The position numbers and the translations under genes were made by a program. A DNA stretch of 6,405 nucleotides, taken from positions 1-6,405 of the forward strand of contig JAEWPL010000204.1 of NCBI GenBank assembly GCA_023460615.1, in the 5' to 3' direction. The notes under the pieces were generated by a model. The model searched no databases. It saw only the letters and a program-made list of their open reading frames with translations, and had not been told where the DNA came from. The stretch's first letter is position 1, and each line of letters opens with the position of its first letter. Source of the stretch: Pseudomonadota bacterium (GTDB taxonomy: Bacteria; Pseudomonadota; Gammaproteobacteria; Enterobacterales; Succinivibrionaceae). Below, in pieces: positions 1 through 5,778 of this stretch.

Positions 1-331
1 GTGTATAGGTACGGTTACCCTCAGCATTGATTTGAGAGTCGTTTTGAGTGTCTGACAATACAAAGAAACCATTACCTGAGATTGCCATATCAAGATTGTT
101 GCCAGTGTCACCAGATAGGGATCCTTGTTTAAACTGCTGAGCTACAGTAGTGGTAGTAACACCCATACCAGTTGCAGTCTTGGTGCTAGCAAAAACGCTG
201 TTGCAGTATAAATCAGCAAATTCAGCACGAGATCTCTTAAAACCGTAAGAGTTAGCGTTGGCAATGTTGTTAGAGGTGGTGTCTAAGTATTTTTGAGCGC
301 CATTTAAGCCAGAAATTGATGTGTTAAACAT
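1..331 (-). CDS. flgE: Flagellar hook protein FlgE, N-terminal part (runs off the window)
   Basis: FlgE polymerises outside the cell into the hook, the flexible joint between the flagellar rod and filament. Only codons 1-110 are visible; the gene continues beyond base 1. The protein begins MFNTSISGLNGAQ, and residues 20-31 read SNNIANANSYGF, the flagellar rod/hook N-terminal signature shared by axial proteins. What points to FlgE rather than FlgF or FlgG is the following SRAEFADLY (34-42), then VAQQFKQGSLS (63-73) and LDMAISGNGFFVLSD (80-94), where the hook D1 region starts. There is no cleavable signal peptide, as expected for a type III flagellar export substrate. The ATG at 331 is supported by GGAG at 342-339 with a 7-base spacer. 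It is the first gene of its transcription unit here, behind its own sigma-54-type promoter, and follows the rsx operon on the same strand. Seen: the motifs and start. Known: FlgE role. Uncertain: whether it is the only hook gene. Confidence 0.93.
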   Translation of the reverse strand, partial: MFNTSISGLNGAQKYLDTTSNNIANANSYGFKRSRAEFADLYCNSVFASTKTATGMGVTTTTVAQQFKQGSLSGDTGNNLDMAISGNGFFVLSDTQNDSQINAEGNRTYT

Positions 332-338
332 AATGTTT

Positions 339-342
339 CTCC
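339..342 (-). promoter_or_regulatory. Ribosome-binding site of flgE
   Basis: The minus strand reads TTGGAGAAACATTATG, placing GGAG seven bases before the ATG at 331. This fixes the flgE start and agrees with the conserved N-terminus of hook proteins. Confidence 0.8.
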
Positions 343-387
343 AATTTGATAGTTAATTTATTTTCTCTCTTGAGCATTTTTTATTTT

Positions 388-400
388 GGGGTTTTGCCCC
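388..400 (-). other. Small GC hairpin in the flgE leader
   Basis: On the minus strand GGGG-CAAAA-CCCC forms a 4-bp all-GC stem with a 5-base loop in an otherwise AT-rich stretch. If transcription begins near base 405, as the sigma-54 motif predicts, the hairpin spans about +5 to +17, at the very 5' end of the flgE mRNA. It is followed by A-rich, not T-rich, sequence, so it is not an intrinsic terminator for flgE. A role in mRNA 5'-end stability is a guess. Confidence 0.35.
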
Positions 401-414
401 TTGTATTTATCTTG

Positions 415-432
415 TTGCAAAGGGTGTGCCAA
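415..432 (-). promoter_or_regulatory. Sigma-54 (RpoN) -24/-12 promoter for flgE
   Basis: The minus strand reads TTGGCACACCCTTTGCAA, which fits the known RpoN consensus YTGGCAC-N5-TTGCW at every specified base. The -24 element TGGCAC is at 431-426, the spacer ACCCT at 425-421, and the -12 element TTGCA at 420-416. Counting from the GC of the -12 element predicts a start near base 405 and a leader of about 73 bases before the flgE ATG. Sigma-54 control of middle flagellar genes, hook genes included, is well known in many polar-flagellated gammaproteobacteria. A sigma-54 promoter needs an NtrC-family activator, and candidate upstream sites and an IHF site are present at the expected distances. 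Confidence 0.85.
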
Positions 433-448
433 TTTTTAAAATAATGGT

Positions 449-461
449 TAATATATTGATT
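449..461 (-). promoter_or_regulatory. Putative IHF site between enhancer and sigma-54 promoter
   Basis: The minus strand reads AATCAATATATTA, an exact match to the IHF core consensus WATCAANNNNTTR. It is flanked on its upstream side (462-490) by A/T-rich sequence, which is known to strengthen IHF binding. It would lie at about -44 to -56 relative to the predicted flgE start, between the promoter and the repeated half-sites. IHF commonly bends DNA at this place so that a distant activator can touch sigma-54 polymerase. A short degenerate consensus in AT-rich DNA can occur by chance; its position is what makes it credible. Confidence 0.55.
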
Positions 462-493
462 TATAATAAAAATTAAAGTTTAAAAAAGGTAAT

Positions 494-559
494 TTGCCAT
501 GGAAGGCAAGAGGGAAATTCTTGCCACTTGTGACAAAATGGCAATATAAAAGGTGGCAA
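494..559. promoter_or_regulatory. Cluster of TTGCC/GGCAA half-sites, probable activator (enhancer) region for flgE
   Basis: Five copies of one short motif fall within 66 bases: TTGCCA at 494-499, GGCAA at 505-509, TTGCCA at 521-526, TGGCAA at 539-544 and TGGCAA at 554-559. The first two form a 16-base dyad (TTGCC-N6-GGCAA). The next two form a 24-base dyad (TTGCCA-N12-TGGCAA) that itself encloses TTGTGACAA. The cluster would lie about 90-155 bases upstream of the predicted sigma-54 start, where NtrC-family activators usually bind. A flagellar activator of the FlrC/FlgR/FleQ type is the obvious candidate, but the motif is not one I can assign to a named regulator, and the protein is not encoded in this window. 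Confidence 0.55.
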
Positions 560-593
560 ATGAAAATTTTTGAAGGTTAAAATTGGGAAGATT

Positions 594-622
594 TAAAAGT
601 CCTTGTAAGAGCTTACAAGGAC
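594..622 (-). terminator. Rho-independent terminator of the rsx operon
   Basis: On the minus strand GTCCTTGTAAG-CT-CTTACAAGGAC makes a perfect 11-base inverted repeat (622-612 with 609-599). As the closing pair cannot span a 2-base loop, this is in practice 10 bp with a 4-base loop. It is followed at once by TTTT. The hairpin begins nine bases after the rsxE stop codon. The T run is short, and the stem has no T run on the plus-strand side, so it should act only on minus-strand transcripts. It separates the rsx operon from the flgE control region. Confidence 0.85.
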
Positions 623-631
623 CAAAGTTGA

Positions 632-1360
632 CTATAAGATTTTAGAATTGATTTTATAGCTGTTCTCGATGCGATTACGCTTGTAGTTAGCTGCAAAATT
701 CTTATAGGCAATCAAGAAAGCTAATACAAAGAAACCACCTGGTGGCAAGATTGCTACCATGATAGTGTAGTCACTATCAATTAGAGTGCACTCAAGTCCT
801 TGACCAAAGCTACCTAGCAAGGAAGCAGCACCTTGCATAAAAGTGCCTTGACCTAAGATCTCACGAATAGAACCTACTACAAATAATACGATAGCAAAAC
901 CTAAGCCATTACCTAGGGCATCAAAAAAAGAGTAAATAGCATTGTTGTTTTTAGCAAAAGCTTCAGCTCTACCCATAATGATACAGTTAGATACAATCAA
1001 AGCTAGGTAAATACCTAACTGACTGTATAAGTCAGGTAAATATGCTTCCACATAAGATCTTACGATAGTAACTAATGAAGCAATAAACAATACATAGATT
1101 GGAATTCTAACCTCTTTGTAAATTATCTTGCGTAAAAGAGAAATTACAATAGAGGACATACATAAAACTACTAAGGTAGCTATAGCTAAACCAAGAGCAC
1201 TTACTGCTGTTGAGGTAACCGCAAGCAGTGGACATAGTCCTAAAAGCTGGCATAGACCAGGATTGTTCTTCCAAATACCTTGAAATAGAACTTTTACAAT
1301 ACTGTTTTTAGGAGCTTTATCAGCTAGTTTTCCTTCAACAGTCTCAATATTGTTATTCAT
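632..1360 (-). CDS. rsxE: Electron transport complex subunit RsxE/RnfE
   Basis: RsxE is an integral membrane subunit of the Rnf/Rsx complex and pairs with the homologous RsxA. The family supplies cysteines for an Fe-S centre inside the membrane. The 242-residue product contains QGIWKNNPGLCQLLGLCPLLAV (28-48), split here only by description, with C43 in GLCPLLA, and SNCIIMGRAEAFA (124-136) with C126. These are the paired GLCP and NC(I/V) motifs of both family members. LPPGGFFVLAFLIA (205-218) matches the final membrane segment of Escherichia RsxE. About six hydrophobic segments are visible. I chose the ATG at 1360 rather than the one at 1375 because AAGG at 1371-1368 lies seven bases before it and its A is shared with the rsxG stop (TGATG), whereas the upstream ATG has no ribosome-binding site. 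The N-terminus is about 18 residues longer than in Escherichia before the conserved block. It is the last gene of the operon; nth does not follow. Confidence 0.95.
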   Translation of the reverse strand: MNNNIETVEGKLADKAPKNSIVKVLFQGIWKNNPGLCQLLGLCPLLAVTSTAVSALGLAIATLVVLCMSSIVISLLRKIIYKEVRIPIYVLFIASLVTIVRSYVEAYLPDLYSQLGIYLALIVSNCIIMGRAEAFAKNNNAIYSFFDALGNGLGFAIVLFVVGSIREILGQGTFMQGAASLLGSFGQGLECTLIDSDYTIMVAILPPGGFFVLAFLIAYKNFAANYKRNRIENSYKINSKIL

Positions 1361-2031
1361 CAGTGAACCTTGCATTTACTTAAAGTATGAATATCGATGG
1401 AATTTAGGGCTTCTAGTGCATTATAGGTGGCAATAACTGTCGCACGACTGGTGATAGAGGCACCGGTAATATAATCAAAATCGCCACCATATTTTTTAAC
1501 TTCCCAAGTGTGAGAATGTAAATTCTTGCCATTGAATTGATCTAAGAAGTTGCCATGATCTCTATCAACCTTGTCACCTAAACCTGGGGTTTCTAAAGAG
1601 TAGTGGATATCAGCTTTATAAACGTTTTTATCTTTATCAAAGCCTGCAATCATCACTAAAGGATTAGAGTAACCTTGGGAGGTTTGATAGGTGAGTACGT
1701 AGCCTAAAATCTTATTGTCCTTGCTTGAGACAAAAAGCTTTTGGTTATGACCAATATAAGGATCTTTTCTTACGTTATAGCAAGTAATAGTGTAACCTTT
1801 TACTTTAGCCTCAGGTGGTAGTAAATCATTTATCCTTGCCTTGATAGAGTGACTTTCGTTTTGAGCAATTACTTCTTTGGTGCTGTGATCTACAAACATG
1901 ACTAAAGCACAACAAGCACCAGCTACAATACTTAAAGATAAACCTGCAACAAAAGCTCTTAAAGGCTTGAAGGAAGACTTTTGATCTTTGTTCTCATCCA
2001 CACCTAATACTTTTTTCATATCGTCATGCAT
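1360..2031 (-). CDS. rsxG: Electron transport complex subunit RsxG/RnfG (covalent FMN)
   Basis: RsxG is a membrane-anchored flavoprotein whose FMN domain faces the periplasm and passes electrons within the Rnf complex. With the ATG at 2031 the product has 223 residues. A single membrane anchor is at about 25-47, followed by the FMN-binding domain. ETPGLGDK (147-154) and WEVKKYGGDFDYITGASITS (176-195) match Escherichia RsxG closely. TGASIT (189-194) is the flavinylation motif, so T194 should carry FMN by a phosphoester bond placed by the flavin transferase ApbE, which is not in this window. An upstream in-frame TTG at 2064 would add 11 residues, but the ATG at 2031 has a strong AAAGGAG nine bases upstream and starts one base after the rsxD stop. 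The cytoplasmic N-terminus is about 20 residues longer than in Escherichia and is charged. The stop codon overlaps the rsxE start by one base. Confidence 0.95.
   Translation of the reverse strand: MHDDMKKVLGVDENKDQKSSFKPLRAFVAGLSLSIVAGACCALVMFVDHSTKEVIAQNESHSIKARINDLLPPEAKVKGYTITCYNVRKDPYIGHNQKLFVSSKDNKILGYVLTYQTSQGYSNPLVMIAGFDKDKNVYKADIHYSLETPGLGDKVDRDHGNFLDQFNGKNLHSHTWEVKKYGGDFDYITGASITSRATVIATYNALEALNSIDIHTLSKCKVH
1368..1371 (-). promoter_or_regulatory. Ribosome-binding site deciding the rsxE start
   Basis: AAGG lies seven bases before the ATG at 1360, inside the last codons of rsxG. The alternative ATG at 1375 is preceded by TTTAAGTAA, with no credible Shine-Dalgarno match, so the shorter 242-residue RsxE is preferred. 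The TGATG overlap suggests translational coupling to rsxG. Confidence 0.65.
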
Positions 2032-2032
2032 C

Positions 2033-3190
2033 TTATAGATCTCCTTTCTTGTAGCCAACACCAAAGGAGCGACGGTGAGTTAATACGTCGATAAGTGGTG
2101 CGCAAGCATTTGACAGCATTACGGCAAAAGCTACTGCATCAGAGTAAGAGCCAAAGGCACGTAAAATCACGATTAAAAAAGCCGCTAACATAGAGAAGTA
2201 AATTCTGCCTTTAGCAGTACCTGCATTGGTAACGGGATCGGTAATGATATAAAAACCACAAAGAATAACACCACCATAGAGTAAGTTCTCTGTAAAGGTA
2301 TAGAACACACTTGGATAAAAGTGATGTAAAACTATGGCTAAAACGGCAAAACTTGTAAAGAAAGTAAATACAATTCTAAATAGGATGATTCTGCAACCAA
2401 TTAAGATTAAACCACCAACAAGATAAGAAATAGCCAAAGCTATATAAGCTTGATTTTGACTTGTGGAAAAGTCAGCTTCTGTAAGCTCATTTAAAGTTTT
2501 TGCTTTACGAGAGGTCTTAACCTTTTCTAAGAAGGTAGCACCTGTAATGGCATCAAGCTTTTCTAAAATGCCTTGACCTTGTTGTAATTCCTCTTTGTCA
2601 TTAGAGTTATCTGAAAGGTTTAAAGCTTCCACTAAATGCTTTAGGTTTTCAGGATCTTCACCTTTGTATATAACATCAACAGTTGCAGTTAAACTTGCCT
2701 GACTATAAGCAAAAGGTGCAGGTACTACCCAAGTTATGCCCATGATTTTAGGGCAGGAAATAACTAAAAAGATAAAAGCTGCCATCGCAGGGTTAAAGAT
2801 GTTATGTCCTAAACCACCAAACACTGCTTTAACTACAATAATAGCAAACACAGTGGCAATCACACTGTAGTAGACAGGTAATAGTGGGGGCAAAGTTAAA
2901 GCTAAAATCATCGCTGTCACAAGATAGGACAAGTCAGATAGATAGTGTAAAAGATTACGTTTGCGTAATAGAGCAACTAAACACTCACAGATTAAAGCTG
3001 TAACAGTACAGTTTACAAATTGCCAGAATATGCCAAAACCAAAGTAGAAGATGGCTACCATAAAGGCTGGAATTAAGCTTAATAGCACTATCAGCATGAT
3101 CTTTTGTGTAGTCATGCTAGCTTTAAGGTGAGGCGCAGTCTCTAAACCTAATATTTGTCTTACTACGCCTTTAGATTCACTGATATTCAT
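2033..3190 (-). CDS. rsxD: Electron transport complex subunit RsxD/RnfD (covalent FMN, membrane)
   Basis: RsxD is the large polytopic membrane subunit, related to NqrB of the Na+-translocating NADH:quinone reductase, and probably forms part of the ion path. The 385-residue product has many hydrophobic segments in two blocks (about 29-155 and 247-368). Conserved pieces include FGGLGHNIFNPAMAAF (124-139) and ITDPVTNAGTAKGR (316-329). ITGATFL (215-221) aligns with the flavinylation site of the family, so T219 is the probable FMN attachment residue. Between about 170 and 214 lies a hydrophilic stretch roughly 20 residues longer than in Escherichia RsxD (352 residues); the N-terminus is also longer. 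The ATG at 3190 starts four bases after the rsxC stop and has only a weak ribosome-binding site (AAGAAAT), suggesting it relies on coupling to rsxC. Its stop is one base before the rsxG ATG. Confidence 0.95.
   Translation of the reverse strand: MNISESKGVVRQILGLETAPHLKASMTTQKIMLIVLLSLIPAFMVAIFYFGFGIFWQFVNCTVTALICECLVALLRKRNLLHYLSDLSYLVTAMILALTLPPLLPVYYSVIATVFAIIVVKAVFGGLGHNIFNPAMAAFIFLVISCPKIMGITWVVPAPFAYSQASLTATVDVIYKGEDPENLKHLVEALNLSDNSNDKEELQQGQGILEKLDAITGATFLEKVKTSRKAKTLNELTEADFSTSQNQAYIALAISYLVGGLILIGCRIILFRIVFTFFTSFAVLAIVLHHFYPSVFYTFTENLLYGGVILCGFYIITDPVTNAGTAKGRIYFSMLAAFLIVILRAFGSYSDAVAFAVMLSNACAPLIDVLTHRRSFGVGYKKGDL
2041..2047 (-). promoter_or_regulatory. Ribosome-binding site deciding the rsxG start
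   Basis: AAAGGAG on the minus strand, inside the last codons of rsxD, is nine bases before the ATG at 2031. It favours that ATG over the upstream TTG at 2064 and is the best Shine-Dalgarno match among the internal genes of the operon. Confidence 0.8.
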
Positions 3191-3194
3191 ATAT

Positions 3195-5216
3195 TTATTT
3201 CTTAGATCTTAATGTTTTCTTTTTTAATACTTCAGGAAGCTTGTTGTTCTCAACCTTTTTATCAAATTGAGCACTCATTAAAACTTGAGCTACAGTCTTT
3301 TTACGCTCTGGGTTTTGTAAAGCATCATTAGGCTCTAAACCTACTAAAGCATGAGTAGTATAGTTATCAACTACTTCATCATAGTACTTGATATTTAAAG
3401 TATCAGTACGTACTGCAGCTTGTCGTCTTAAATTAAATGGTAAATCGTTTTTGTGAGCTTCTTTTTCTTGTTGTAGTTTCTTAGCAAGAGCCTCTTGCTC
3501 AAGTCTTGCTTTAGCAAGTGGATTGTCCATGTGACCTTCATGTTTTGAGATCTCAATGGCCTTACGCTCTTGATTTTTAATGCGCTCTACAGTTTGACTC
3601 TCGTCGTTTACCTCACCTGATAGTGGGGTAGTAGCGCCCTTTAATAAAGCTTCTTTACGAGCCTTTGCTTTGGCTTTAGCTTCTTCAAGAGCCTTTTGAC
3701 GGGAGGCTTGTAACTCCTCAGGAGTCATCTTAGCTTCAGCTTCTTTTTGAGCCTTAATTCTAGCTAAAGCTTCTTCCTTCTTCTTTTGGCGAGCTAGCTC
3801 TTCCTCGTGTAAACGCTGTTGCTTTGCTGCCATACGCTCTTTGGCTCTAGCATTGCGTTTTTCAGCTTCATGGATATGCTTTTCAACAGCTTTTTCATAT
3901 CTAAATTGAGCTGTAAGTGGAATAAAGGATGGGCATACATATGCACAAGCACCACATAAGGTACAATCTTTAATACCACATTTTTGAGCGGCAGCGTGGT
4001 TTGAGGCTTTAGATTGACTGTACATTTGATATGGTACAAGTCTACTTGGGCAGACACGTGCACAACGACCACAACGGATGCAGTTAGTTTGCTCTTTTAA
4101 TTTTGGTATTTGCTTGCTACTTGGGGCTAACACACAGCTTGCAGCCTTGGTAATAGGCACATCAATAGTAGGTAAGGTAAAGCCCATCATCGGTCCACCT
4201 AAGATAACTCTTTGGTGGTACTCTGGATTTAATCCAAAATTACTTAGAATAAAACGTACAGATGTACCTAATCTTACACGTACATTACCTTGATGTTTAA
4301 AGTTATCACCAGTTACGGTAATGACACGCTCTGTTAAAGGTTTACCATCGACAATTGCTTCTTTTACTGCAAGTACAGTACCTACATTGTCTACTACGAT
4401 GCCACATTCTGAAGTGTGTACGTTATAAGGTACTTCAATACCGGTGATGATCTTAATTAGGTTTCTAGCAGCACCTGATGGATAGACAGTAGGGATTACG
4501 CGCACTGTAGCAATGCCTTTACAAGCAACTTCCATTGCTTGAATGGCTTTGTGTTTATTGTCTTCAATGGCGACTACGGTGACGGTAGGTTTTAGAATTT
4601 TATTTAAGATAGCTATGCCTTTGGCAATGTCTGTTGCTTGCTCTTGCATAATTCTATCGTCGCAAGTAATTGCAGGCTCACATTCACAACCGTTAATGAT
4701 TAAAACTTTACAGCCATCTTTAGCATCATCTAAAGCTGAACGTAACTTAGCTTCAGTTTGGAATACTGCACCACCTAAACCTTCAATACCGTAAGAGCGA
4801 ATACGCTCTAAAAGAGTGTTGTTATCAACACTCTCCCAATTTGCAATTGGATTGTAAGGCTCACTCTCATCAAGACCATCTGGCTTAATAGAAATACACA
4901 AATCTGTATAACCACTAGGATGAGGTAATACTTCCTTTGAGATGGCACTAATAGTACCTGAGGTACTTGCGTGAACTGGTACAAAACGGCCTGAGGCTAC
5001 AGTAAGTGGTTGACCACGCTTTACGTGATCTCCAACGTTTACTAGGATTTCGCCTTCAGGACCTAAATGACGACTTAGTGGAATAGTAATTAAAGATGGG
5101 ATCTTTAAGGTTTCAATCACACAGTTACTAGTATCTTTAAGCTCTTGAGGTTTAATGCCTCCAAAGAACTTCCAAATCTTGCCGTTGGCTATTTTTTGTA
5201 ATAAAGGTGTTGCCAT
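3195..5216 (-). CDS. rsxC: Electron transport complex subunit RsxC/RnfC (NADH/FMN, two 4Fe-4S)
   Basis: RsxC is the cytoplasmic NADH-reactive subunit, related to NuoF and NqrA. The 673-residue product starts like the family (KIWKFFGGIKPQELK, 13-27). A nucleotide/FMN core follows, with EGLGGAVFQTEAKL (145-158), CECEPAITCDDR (177-188), a Gly-rich turn with YPSGAARNLI (245-254), and DNVGT (276-280). A ferredoxin module then has two CxxCxxCxxxCP motifs: C379/382/385/389 and C418/421/424/428. From about 441 to 590 the chain is a highly charged Lys/Glu/Ala/Arg-rich region, likely helical or coiled coil, as in gammaproteobacterial RsxC. It ends in an unusual tail (591-673) with YYDEVVDNYTTHALVGLEPN (611-630) and a basic end. 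Oddity: the usual GGAGFPT-type FMN loop reads GGAVFQT. The ATG at 5216 lies one base after the rsxB stop, with a weak AAGAG/GCGG upstream. Confidence 0.96.
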   Translation of the reverse strand: MATPLLQKIANGKIWKFFGGIKPQELKDTSNCVIETLKIPSLITIPLSRHLGPEGEILVNVGDHVKRGQPLTVASGRFVPVHASTSGTISAISKEVLPHPSGYTDLCISIKPDGLDESEPYNPIANWESVDNNTLLERIRSYGIEGLGGAVFQTEAKLRSALDDAKDGCKVLIINGCECEPAITCDDRIMQEQATDIAKGIAILNKILKPTVTVVAIEDNKHKAIQAMEVACKGIATVRVIPTVYPSGAARNLIKIITGIEVPYNVHTSECGIVVDNVGTVLAVKEAIVDGKPLTERVITVTGDNFKHQGNVRVRLGTSVRFILSNFGLNPEYHQRVILGGPMMGFTLPTIDVPITKAASCVLAPSSKQIPKLKEQTNCIRCGRCARVCPSRLVPYQMYSQSKASNHAAAQKCGIKDCTLCGACAYVCPSFIPLTAQFRYEKAVEKHIHEAEKRNARAKERMAAKQQRLHEEELARQKKKEEALARIKAQKEAEAKMTPEELQASRQKALEEAKAKAKARKEALLKGATTPLSGEVNDESQTVERIKNQERKAIEISKHEGHMDNPLAKARLEQEALAKKLQQEKEAHKNDLPFNLRRQAAVRTDTLNIKYYDEVVDNYTTHALVGLEPNDALQNPERKKTVAQVLMSAQFDKKVENNKLPEVLKKKTLRSKK
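4794..4834 (-). repeat. Two back-to-back stem-loops inside rsxC
   Basis: In transcript order the first hairpin is AGAGTGTTG-ATAA-CAACACTCT (4834-4813), a perfect 9-bp stem with a 4-base loop. TTT follows directly, which makes it resemble a weak intrinsic terminator. Three bases later comes AGAGCG-TATT-CGCTCT (4809-4794), a 6-bp stem. They lie in codons for about residues 128-141 of RsxC, in the stretch just before the FMN loop. No gene boundary is near. Chance from coding constraints is possible, since Glu-Arg and Leu-Leu-Glu codons help create the symmetry. Confidence 0.5.
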
Positions 5217-5217
5217 A

Positions 5218-5778
5218 CTAATTACCGCTCTTAATTTGAACTGAGTGAATGTTCCAATTAAAGTGTTCTAAAGTATGATCTTGTCTTATCATCTCAATAC
5301 ACTTTTCAGGGCAAGTTGCTACACACTCATCACAACCAATACATTCTTTAGGATCTACCACGTGAGCTTGTTTTAATACACCTGAGATAGCATCTACAGG
5401 ACACTTTCTCTTGCATTTACCGCAGCCTGTGCATTTCTCATCGTGAATATAAGCAACTGTTCTTGGGGTAAATAGTTGCTCCTCGTAATCTTGACCTGAC
5501 TCTAAAGAAGATCCTGTAAGCTCTGACAATTGTTTTGCCACATCAGCTCCAGCTGGCTTACATAAATTAGCCTGAGCCTCGTGATTAGCAAGAGCACTTG
5601 CATAAGCTTGACAGCCTGGATATCCACATTGACCGCAGTTAATACCAGGTAGTAATTTCTCTATACGTTTTTGGGCACTGTTAGAGTTTTTATCAGTAAA
5701 ACTGTAAAGCACAGATAATACATAGCCAATTACTAGCAGGGATAGGCACAAATAAAGAACAAATTTAACTTCTATCAT
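5218..5778 (-). CDS. rsxB: Electron transport complex subunit RsxB/RnfB (ferredoxin-like, Fe-S)
   Basis: RsxB accepts electrons from, or gives them to, ferredoxin on the cytoplasmic face and connects to the membrane Fe-S centre. The 186-residue product begins with one membrane anchor (about 5-26). A 4Fe-4S domain then has CGQCGYPGC plus a downstream Cys (C48, C51, C56, C73). Two ferredoxin motifs follow: CTGCGKCKRKCP (C116/119/122/126) and CIGCDECVATCP (C146/149/152/156). All twelve ligands expected from the short gammaproteobacterial form (192 residues in Escherichia) are present, with none missing. The long multi-ferredoxin C-terminus of clostridial RnfB is absent. The ATG overlaps the rsxA stop by four bases (ATGA), with AGGAAG at 5790-5785 as ribosome-binding site, so translation is likely coupled. 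The stop lies one base before rsxC. Confidence 0.97.
   Translation of the reverse strand: MIEVKFVLYLCLSLLVIGYVLSVLYSFTDKNSNSAQKRIEKLLPGINCGQCGYPGCQAYASALANHEAQANLCKPAGADVAKQLSELTGSSLESGQDYEEQLFTPRTVAYIHDEKCTGCGKCKRKCPVDAISGVLKQAHVVDPKECIGCDECVATCPEKCIEMIRQDHTLEHFNWNIHSVQIKSGN

Noticed and set aside
388..400. GGGG/CCCC hairpin as a terminator
   Set aside because: Only four pairs, and no T run follows on either strand at the right place; it fits better as leader structure.
505..560. A second sigma-54 promoter among the GGCAA motifs
   Set aside because: None of the GG pairs has a GC pair 10 bases downstream in a TTGC context on either strand, so the motifs are better read as activator sites.
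1361..1375. Upstream ATG at 1375 as the rsxE start (247 residues)
   Set aside because: No ribosome-binding site precedes it, while the ATG at 1360 has AAGG at a good distance and a TGATG coupling junction with rsxG.
2032..2064. TTG at 2064 as the rsxG start (234 residues)
   Set aside because: It is a rare start codon buried in rsxD. The ATG at 2031 has AAAGGAG nine bases upstream and follows the rsxD stop by one base.
3794..4072. Open frame of 92 codons on the minus strand in another frame of rsxC
   Set aside because: It overlaps the ferredoxin motifs of rsxC out of frame; its Val/His-rich product is what the shifted reading of Cys-rich codons gives.
4078..4293. Open frame of 71 codons on the plus strand
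   Set aside because: It lies wholly inside rsxC on the opposite strand, has no recognisable motif or ribosome-binding site, and reads as a shadow of the conserved Fe-S and core region.
4543..4794. Open frame of 83 codons on the plus strand
   Set aside because: It is antisense to the conserved core of rsxC and shows no family resemblance or supporting start signal.
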